A DNA stretch of 18,148 nt from Candidatus Saccharimonadota bacterium. GTDB taxonomy: Bacteria > Patescibacteriota > Saccharimonadia > Saccharimonadales > Saccharimonadaceae. Positions 13,178-18,148 of this stretch are shown one piece after another. Location: positions 1 to 18,148 of the forward strand of contig JAFOHW010000030.1 in assembly GCA_017421685.1 (NCBI GenBank), given 5' to 3'. A program made the translations under genes and the position numbers. The notes under the pieces are model-generated. The model saw nothing but the letters and a program-made list of their open reading frames with translations, was not told the origin of the DNA and did no database searches. The first letter of the stretch is position 1, and each line of letters opens with the position of its first letter.

Positions 13178-15644
13178 AATTTATTTCAAAGTACTTTTTA
13201 AGTCCCTGATAAACTGCTTTTTTCTCTTTTTCAATCTGTTCTATCCTTGCTTGAATCGAACTTTCGCCTATCGTAATCGCTCTTTTTAATGCTAATTCAT
13301 TCTTCATTGGACTGAAAAAGTCTCTATATTCTTCTAGCTCCTCTTTAGTTCTCATAGTGGTGGATATGGCCTTCGGATAACTATCCATCGATTTGTCCCC
13401 ACTAAACTTTCGCACAAATTCCCAATTCTCTTTCAGCCACAAAAATGCTTTTTCCCTAGTTTTAAAATTACGGTAGAGGAAAATAAATAAATAAAACTGG
13501 TCTTGCGGTTTAACAGTTTCAATGTCGCCAAGAAGCGCCAAAACTTTCTCTGCATATTTCACATCTTTCACTGAAGTCATCGCTGAAAGATAATCAAATT
13601 TTGCTTCCGGATCTGCCATTTCTTTATATTTTTCTAAATAATCATCAATAATCTTCGGCTCAAGATAAATTTTCGCATCCAAAATATCATCCCGTACTTC
13701 GCTATCCATTTTCATATAATCTTCGTCATACATCTCCGCTAACTTCTTTAATCTCTCCATATCTTCCGCATAATAATCAAGCGCTAATAAATTCGCCCTT
13801 AGCCGAATCGTATTTTCATCATCGTCCTTCCGAGTCACTAGCCCAATTTCATCTAATTTCGAGCTAACTAAATCTAAAACGTACTTCTTTAAAACCTTCT
13901 CTTCCTTAGAATCGTCGTCAAAATACATCTTCAAATTCGAAATAATCGATGATATTTTAGTCCAAACCGCAGCTTTATCTTCATTCTTGAATTTCAAAGC
14001 TAGCTGAATTAATGATACTGGACTTTGTAACCCGACCTTTGTAACAAAATCCCGATCCATTAATAATCTCAGTTTTTCTTCCAAACTAAGCTCACTAAAT
14101 TTATCTAATCTCTCATTAAACTCTTCTTCCGATAAATTCAAAATATAATGCCCAGACATATCTTCCGTAATTTCCGGGATCGGCCAATCCGACTTTTTCA
14201 TTTCCCCATTCATTAAAAACCTCTTCTGCTCATAATCCTTAAAATCGCCATTTTTACTAGTGATAACCGGATATCCAGGTCTGTCGATAAACGCATGCAT
14301 TAATTCTTTCGGGTTGAAATCAGCATATGGTTTTAAAGCCTCCCATAAATCATCTCCAATCGTATTTTTATACTGATACTTTTTGAAATAATCTCGAATT
14401 CCCTTCAAGAAATTCTCCCATCCCATTAAACGGATCAACATCAGCATCAACCTCGCGCCCTTCGCGTAAACAATTGCCCCATCAAACAAAGTTGCGATTT
14501 CTTCCGGATCATTAACGTCTTGATGCACCGACTGAACGCCATCATTTGCATCTCTAAATAGCGCCGAATAACAATCTCCAAGGAAAAAGCTTTCGAAAAT
14601 CTTATATTCTGGATGAATATAATCTACCGCATAATATTCCATAACCGAAGCAAACGACTCATTCAACCACAAATCATCCCACCATTTCATCGTTACCAAA
14701 TCCCCGAACCACTGATGTGACAGTTCATGGGCAACCGTTAAAGCAATAGATTTTTTCGTCCCTAGAGTTGCTTTTTTCGAAGCTAAAAGCATCGATTCTC
14801 TATAAGTAACTAATCCCCAGTTCTCCATCGCCCCAGCCTCAAAATCTGGCAAAGCGACTTGATCTAATTTTTCTAACGGATACGGAACCCCAAAATTATC
14901 ATCGTAAAACTCAAGCGAACGACACGCAATCTCGTTTGCAAAATCAACCGAATCGATATCTTGCGCCAACGAACAATAAGTTGTAATTAAAACCCCGTGT
15001 TTATTCTTTACAGTTTTCCCATGGAATCGCCCAATCACCCAAGCTAATAAATAAGTAGACATCCTAGGAGTTTCTTCAAACACATACTCGACGTATTTAC
15101 TCGCAACTTTCTTCCCTTCATCATTGTAAAAAATCGTATATTTCCCATCCGGAACTTTAAAATGTTTCTTCGTTTCTTTAACTGGAGTGTTTGCCAAAAC
15201 TATATCTTCGCTCTCTGGAACCGTAAGCTTTAATTCAAAAATTGCTTTAGCCCCAGGCTCATCAATACAAGGGAACGCCTCTCTGGCGTAATGGCTCTCA
15301 AATTGCGTCGCAACGATTACCTCTGTTTCACCATCATATTTATATGTAGATAAATACGCCCCTTGCATGTTTTCATTTAAAGCGCCCTCATACCTTAGTA
15401 AGACCATTACATCGCCGAGAGGTACTTTTTTTAGCGTCAAAACACCATCCTCTACTTTAAAATCCGCTTTTTCGTCATTTACAAATACTTCCTTAACAGA
15501 TAAGCCAACTGCATGAAATTTCACTGTCTCATTTTTCGCCACCCCAGTTACGCTTACCGTCCCCCCAATTTTCTTATCATATTTATTAATACCCAGATTT
15601 AAGACATATTTCTCTGGTACAAAATATTCTAAAAATCTCTCCAT
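13176..15644 (-). CDS. pepN: M1-family (aminopeptidase N-type) zinc aminopeptidase
   Basis: 822 aa. The N-terminal beta domain is followed by the gluzincin catalytic domain: substrate-recognition GAMENWG (271-277), zinc-binding HELSH (306-310) with the second glutamate in LNESFASVMEYYAV (Glu329), and the usual WWDDLWLNES segment. The C-terminal ~520-815 region is helical and resembles the ERAP1-like domain of the family. There is no signal peptide, so it is likely cytoplasmic, though non-classical export cannot be judged. It removes N-terminal residues from peptides, supplying amino acids including arginine for the ADI pathway (inference). It starts 15 nt after the ftsH stop with a GGAG ribosome binding site 8 nt upstream, so it is co-transcribed with ftsH. 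The acid-to-neutral substrate preference cannot be told from sequence. All metal ligands and the catalytic glutamate are present. Confidence 0.93.
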   Translation of the reverse strand: MERFLEYFVPEKYVLNLGINKYDKKIGGTVSVTGVAKNETVKFHAVGLSVKEVFVNDEKADFKVEDGVLTLKKVPLGDVMVLLRYEGALNENMQGAYLSTYKYDGETEVIVATQFESHYAREAFPCIDEPGAKAIFELKLTVPESEDIVLANTPVKETKKHFKVPDGKYTIFYNDEGKKVASKYVEYVFEETPRMSTYLLAWVIGRFHGKTVKNKHGVLITTYCSLAQDIDSVDFANEIACRSLEFYDDNFGVPYPLEKLDQVALPDFEAGAMENWGLVTYRESMLLASKKATLGTKKSIALTVAHELSHQWFGDLVTMKWWDDLWLNESFASVMEYYAVDYIHPEYKIFESFFLGDCYSALFRDANDGVQSVHQDVNDPEEIATLFDGAIVYAKGARLMLMLIRLMGWENFLKGIRDYFKKYQYKNTIGDDLWEALKPYADFNPKELMHAFIDRPGYPVITSKNGDFKDYEQKRFLMNGEMKKSDWPIPEITEDMSGHYILNLSEEEFNERLDKFSELSLEEKLRLLMDRDFVTKVGLQSPVSLIQLALKFKNEDKAAVWTKISSIISNLKMYFDDDSKEEKVLKKYVLDLVSSKLDEIGLVTRKDDDENTIRLRANLLALDYYAEDMERLKKLAEMYDEDYMKMDSEVRDDILDAKIYLEPKIIDDYLEKYKEMADPEAKFDYLSAMTSVKDVKYAEKVLALLGDIETVKPQDQFYLFIFLYRNFKTREKAFLWLKENWEFVRKFSGDKSMDSYPKAISTTMRTKEELEEYRDFFSPMKNELALKRAITIGESSIQARIEQIEKEKKAVYQGLKKYFEIN

Positions 15645-15659
15645 CAGTTTTCTCCGTAA

Positions 15660-17588
15660 TTAATATAATTTTACACTAGGAGGCAATTTTGCGTCTTTTA
15701 ATAATGGCTCAAGCTCTGCCTCTTCCAATGTTTCCTGCTTCAACAACTCCTCCGCGAGCTTGTCTAAAACTGTTTTGTTAGCCTTTAAGACCTCTTCAGC
15801 CCTTTTCGACGCTTCATTCGTAAGCTTCTTAATTTCCGCGTCGATCAACTCCGCCGTCTTCTCGGAATACGGCTTTCCAGTTGTAATCGTATAATACCCC
15901 GTCGCTTCATTCGGAAAAACTAAGTTTCGTGTTCCGTCGCCCATTCCTTCTTCGATAATCATCGATTTCGAAAGTTCAGCTACATGTTTCAAATCCGAAG
16001 ACGCCCCCGTCGTAATCGCATCTTTTCCAAAAATCAACTTCTCTGCTACTCGTCCACCCATCGCTCTTGCTAAAATATCTTTAAGTTCATAAATATTCTT
16101 ATAACTTCTGTCTTCCGGTGGCAAAAACCAAGTTACTCCACCCGTCGCCCCTCGCGGAATAATCGTAACTTTATGAACTGGATCAGAGTCCGGCAAAACA
16201 TGTCCAACAATCGCATGCCCTGCTTCGTGATAAGCCGTAATTTTTCGTTCCTTCTCGTTCATAACCTTCGATTTTCTTTCCGGCCCAATTGCAACTCGTT
16301 CAAACGCCTCAGTTAAATCTTTATTCGAAATTGCTTTATGCCCTTCGCGTGCCGCCGTAATCGCCGCTTCATTCGCAATATTTGCAAGATCCGCCCCTGA
16401 AGATCCCGCCGTCTTTTTTGCCAAGGATTCTAAATCTACATTTTCTTCAATCGGTTTACCTTTAAAATGAACTTTTAAAATCTCTAGTCTATCTTTTCTT
16501 TCAGGCAAAGTAACATTGACATGTCGGTCAAATCGTCCAGGACGAAGAAGTGCTTTATCCAGCATATCAACTCGGTTCGTCGCAGCCATAACAATAACTC
16601 CAGAATCATTATCAAAACCATCCATTTCCACTAAAATCTGATTCAAAGTCTGTTCGTCTTCGCGTCCTGCCCCACCTCGTGCATCTCTTTTATGCGCAAC
16701 CGCATCAATCTCATCAATGAAGATAATCGACGGCGCATTTTTCTTTGCTTTCGAGAACAAATCCCGAACTCTACTCGCCCCAACCCCGACGAACATCTCC
16801 GCAAATTCTGAACCCGAAATCGAGAAAAACGGCACATCCGCTTCCCCAGCTACCGCTCGCGCCATCAAAGTTTTGCCTGTTCCCGGCTCACCCGCAAGTA
16901 AAACCCCCCTCGGAATTTTCGCTCCTAATTTTTCATACTTTTTCGGATTCTTTAAGAAATCTACAATCTCCGTTAAATCTTGTTTCGCAACTTCATTTCC
17001 CGCAACGTCTTTAAAGGTCACTTTCTTCTTATCTGGCCCATAAAGTCTTGCTCGCGACTTTCCGAAAGACATCGATTGATTATTGGCCACATTGGCTTGT
17101 TTCATCATCCAGGAAAAGAAAATAACTAATGCAATAATTGGTAGAACCGTCAATGCAACATCAAACACAATCCCCCAAGCATTAACGTCTTCCTTATATT
17201 CTATTACCGGATATTTCTCCTCACAATTCGAAAGCTCCGTATCTTTTAATCCATCGCAATGATTAACTAACCCCTGGTCATAAAGAGTTCCTGAACTATC
17301 TTTTCTCGAAGTTTCCGTCGGCTGATCTTTTCCTTTTAAAGTAATTTCTAAAGTATCCCCAGTAATTGAAATTTTACTGATATCTCCTTCCGAATCATTT
17401 GCTCTTCGAATCACATCCGAAATCGGCACCTCAGTCATCTGAGGATTATTTTGATTCATATGTGTAATTATAAGCACCGCAAAACAAATCAAAATGAATG
17501 TAAATAAAGCACTTCTTATCGTGTTCGACGTACTATTAGTATTCTTTGTTGGTTTCCTTTGTGAATTCTTAGGTAAATTATCCGCCAC
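15660..17588 (-). CDS. ftsH: ATP-dependent zinc metalloprotease FtsH
   Basis: 642 aa. It starts at a GTG (17588-17586) with AAAGGAG 8 nt upstream, giving a cytoplasmic N-tail rich in Asn, Ser and Thr. Membrane helices lie at ~27-44 and ~139-161, enclosing an extracytoplasmic domain with two cysteines (111, 122) that might form a disulphide. The AAA+ module has Walker A GEPGTGKT (233-240; most FtsH have GPPGTGKT), Walker B IIFIDEID (288-295), and an arginine-finger region RPGRFDRH (349-356). The protease domain has HEAGH (454-458) with a third metal ligand near Asp532 (GASSDLKH). By family knowledge it forms a membrane hexamer that degrades damaged membrane and short-lived proteins. It is first in an operon with pepN. 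All catalytic residues are intact; the Pro-to-Glu change in Walker A is probably tolerated. Confidence 0.96.
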   Translation of the reverse strand: MADNLPKNSQRKPTKNTNSTSNTIRSALFTFILICFAVLIITHMNQNNPQMTEVPISDVIRRANDSEGDISKISITGDTLEITLKGKDQPTETSRKDSSGTLYDQGLVNHCDGLKDTELSNCEEKYPVIEYKEDVNAWGIVFDVALTVLPIIALVIFFSWMMKQANVANNQSMSFGKSRARLYGPDKKKVTFKDVAGNEVAKQDLTEIVDFLKNPKKYEKLGAKIPRGVLLAGEPGTGKTLMARAVAGEADVPFFSISGSEFAEMFVGVGASRVRDLFSKAKKNAPSIIFIDEIDAVAHKRDARGGAGREDEQTLNQILVEMDGFDNDSGVIVMAATNRVDMLDKALLRPGRFDRHVNVTLPERKDRLEILKVHFKGKPIEENVDLESLAKKTAGSSGADLANIANEAAITAAREGHKAISNKDLTEAFERVAIGPERKSKVMNEKERKITAYHEAGHAIVGHVLPDSDPVHKVTIIPRGATGGVTWFLPPEDRSYKNIYELKDILARAMGGRVAEKLIFGKDAITTGASSDLKHVAELSKSMIIEEGMGDGTRNLVFPNEATGYYTITTGKPYSEKTAELIDAEIKKLTNEASKRAEEVLKANKTVLDKLAEELLKQETLEEAELEPLLKDAKLPPSVKLY

Positions 17589-17612
17589 TTTTTATCTCCT
17601 TTATTATTTTAT

Positions 17613-17621
17613 ATTTTACCA
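17613..17621 (-). promoter_or_regulatory. Extended -10 promoter of ftsH-pepN
   Basis: TGG-TAAAAT on the minus strand (17621-17613), predicted start near 17606, leader of about 18 nt carrying AAAGGAG. No clear -35. It is divergent from the tRNA-Pro(TGG) promoter; the two -10 elements are only ~18 bp apart. Confidence 0.5.
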
Positions 17622-17638
17622 TATTATGGGCATAAATG

Positions 17639-17647
17639 TGATATAAT
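17639..17647 (+). promoter_or_regulatory. Extended -10 promoter of tRNA-Pro(TGG)
   Basis: TGA-TATAAT at 17639-17647, no -35 match. It ends 9 nt before the mature tRNA 5' end (leader ~3 nt). Confidence 0.6.
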
Positions 17648-17656
17648 AAAAGAGAC

Positions 17657-17732
17657 CTGGGTGTAGCACAGTTGGTAGCGCGCGACTTTTGGGAAGTCGA
17701 GGTCGCAGGTTCAAGTCCTGTCACCCAGACCA
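17657..17732 (+). tRNA. tRNA-Pro(TGG)
   Basis: Acceptor CTGGGTG (17657-17663) pairs with CACCCAG (17722-17728); discriminator A; encoded CCA (17730-17732). Anticodon stem CGACT/AGTCG encloses TTTGGGA, anticodon TGG, the proline tRNA that can read all CCN codons when modified. T-arm GCAGGTTCAAGTCCTGT is normal. 76 nt. Confidence 0.95.
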
Positions 17733-17740
17733 TTTTAAGA

Positions 17741-17764
17741 AAGAAGATTCAAATCTTCTTTTTT
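17741..17764 (+). terminator. Intrinsic terminator of tRNA-Pro(TGG)
   Basis: AAGAAGAT (17741-17748) pairs with ATCTTCTT (17753-17760), loop TCAA, and the T run continues to 17764. It separates the first proline tRNA from the following ones. Confidence 0.75.
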
Positions 17765-17801
17765 AAATAAATCCAGCCTACTGCACTAGTCTCATGAAAT
17801 A

Positions 17802-17810
17802 TGGTATAAT
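17802..17810 (+). promoter_or_regulatory. Extended -10 promoter of the tRNA-Pro(GGG) unit
   Basis: TGG-TATAAT at 17802-17810, no -35 match. It ends 8 nt before the mature tRNA 5' end. It probably also drives the following pseudo-tRNA and tRNA-Pro(CGG), since no terminator intervenes. Confidence 0.6.
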
Positions 17811-17818
17811 ATGAATAT

Positions 17819-17895
17819 CTGGGATTGGCGCAGCCTGGTAGCGCGCACGCATGGGGTGCGTGAGGTCAGGAGTTCAAATCTCCTATCCCAGACCA
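17819..17895 (+). tRNA. tRNA-Pro(GGG)
   Basis: Acceptor CTGGGAT (17819-17825) pairs with ATCCCAG (17885-17891); discriminator A; encoded CCA (17893-17895). Anticodon stem CACGC/GCGTG encloses ATGGGGT, anticodon GGG. The D-arm GCGCAGCCTGGTAGCGC is like that of E. coli tRNA-Pro(GGG). 77 nt. Confidence 0.93.
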
Positions 17896-17912
17896 AAACC
17901 CCAGTATAAGTT

Positions 17913-17979
17913 CAGGGTGTGGCGCAGTTGGTAGCGCTTTAGCGTAGGGACGCTGAGGCCGTCGGTTCAAGTCCGACCA
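17913..17979 (+). pseudogene. Degenerate tRNA-Pro copy lacking its 3' acceptor strand
   Basis: Tandem partial duplicate of the tRNA-Pro(CGG) at 17992. It shares the 5' acceptor strand CAGGGTG, the D-arm and the T-arm, but a 9-nt deletion (equivalent to GATCACCCT in the intact copy) removes nearly all of the 3' acceptor strand while leaving GACCA. The anticodon arm is altered to a 6-bp stem with an AGGG tetraloop, so no usable 7-nt anticodon loop remains. It cannot form a normal acceptor stem. It is likely a tRNA pseudogene, possibly still transcribed between its neighbours. Confidence 0.85.
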
Positions 17980-17991
17980 TTAACATGATGT

Positions 17992-18067
17992 CAGGGTGTG
18001 GCGCAGTTGGTAGCGCGCAGCGTTCGGGACGCTGAGGCCGTCGGTTCAAGTCCGATCACCCTGACCA
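17992..18067 (+). tRNA. tRNA-Pro(CGG)
   Basis: Acceptor CAGGGTG (17992-17998) pairs with CACCCTG (18057-18063); discriminator A; encoded CCA (18065-18067). Anticodon stem CAGCG/CGCTG encloses TTCGGGA, anticodon CGG. 76 nt. A T run follows directly (ATTTTTTATT) without a clear GC hairpin. Confidence 0.94.
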
Positions 18068-18090
18068 TTTTTTATTGTCAAAAAGAAGTC

Positions 18091-18119
18091 TTGTAAAAAC
18101 ATAATATTTATCGTAAAAT
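18091..18119 (+). promoter_or_regulatory. Promoter-like element at the right edge
   Basis: TTGTAA (18091-18096), 17-nt spacer, TAAAAT (18114-18119). Predicted start near 18126; the remaining ~22 nt hold no identifiable gene, so the downstream unit lies outside the window. Confidence 0.45.
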
Positions 18120-18148
18120 AATCTTAACAGGCGATATCTGGAATCTCG

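Noticed and set aside
17911..18067. Attachment site of an integrated element, given the duplicated tRNA
   Set aside because: The duplication includes the tRNA 5' part and lies only 79 nt away with no integrase or cargo between copies; a tandem duplication with a small deletion explains it better.
1..18148. Alternative genetic code (TGA as glycine, as in Gracilibacteria/Absconditabacteria)
   Set aside because: All large genes read through with full-length conserved motifs without needing internal TGA codons.
1..18148. CRISPR arrays, IS elements, prophage or toxin-antitoxin genes
   Set aside because: No spaced direct repeats, transposase or integrase motifs, phage structural genes or paired small toxin-like genes were seen on either strand.

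Overview
The window (roughly 40 % GC by eye) looks like a chromosomal segment of a small-genome, ultrasmall episymbiont of the Candidatus Saccharibacteria (TM7)/Patescibacteria type. This is an inference. It rests on a complete arginine deiminase (ADI) energy module with a YfcC/ArcD-type transporter, very compact intergenic regions, Shine-Dalgarno-led genes in the standard genetic code (no reading frame needs TGA as an amino acid), divergent Patescibacteria-like hypothetical proteins, and an ANL-family ligase with no surrounding lipid or peptide biosynthesis genes. There are no phage, IS, CRISPR or plasmid genes.

Layout. 1-99 (-): N-terminus of a gene running off the left edge. 253-924 (+): acidic hypothetical protein, sharing a bidirectional terminator with 983-1684 (-), a small protein ending in an RNA polymerase alpha-CTD-like domain. 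That gene is divergent from 1844-3562 (+), an adenylate-forming (ANL) enzyme, and the two are driven by back-to-back consensus promoters. 3596-6086 (-): gpmI-galU operon. 6142-6303: a large near-perfect inverted repeat with an adjoining terminator. 6353-10591 (-): arcB-arcA-[47-aa small ORF]-arcD-like transporter operon. 10721-12823 (-): pgi-arcC operon. 12905-12991 (+): tRNA-Leu(CAG). 13176-17588 (-): ftsH-pepN operon. 17657-18067 (+): a cluster of three proline tRNAs (TGG, GGG, CGG) plus a broken fourth proline tRNA.

How the genes fit together. An M1 aminopeptidase and FtsH release amino acids or peptides. ArcD exchanges arginine for ornithine. ArcA, ArcB and ArcC turn arginine into ornithine, ammonia, CO2 and one ATP. 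Pgi, GpmI and GalU are the sugar-phosphate side (glycolytic interconversion and UDP-glucose for envelope sugars). ADI genes are split over two transcription units, with carbamate kinase co-transcribed with pgi.

Most notable signals: (1) a 47-aa, strongly basic small ORF between arcA and arcD, with a near-ideal ribosome binding site and an 8-residue repeat whose best-conserved units differ almost only by synonymous changes; (2) a ~160-bp foldback element between arcD and gpmI; (3) tRNA promoters whose -10 boxes sit a fixed 8-9 nt before the mature tRNA 5' ends, implying almost leaderless pre-tRNAs; (4) a proline tRNA copy that has lost its 3' acceptor strand but kept CCA; (5) extended -10 (TGn) elements at almost every transcription start; (6) a long acidic, Pro-rich outer loop in the ArcD-like transporter; (7) tandem DnaA-box-like repeats upstream of arcB. 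No function is claimed for unrecognised parts; all conclusions come from reading the sequence alone.
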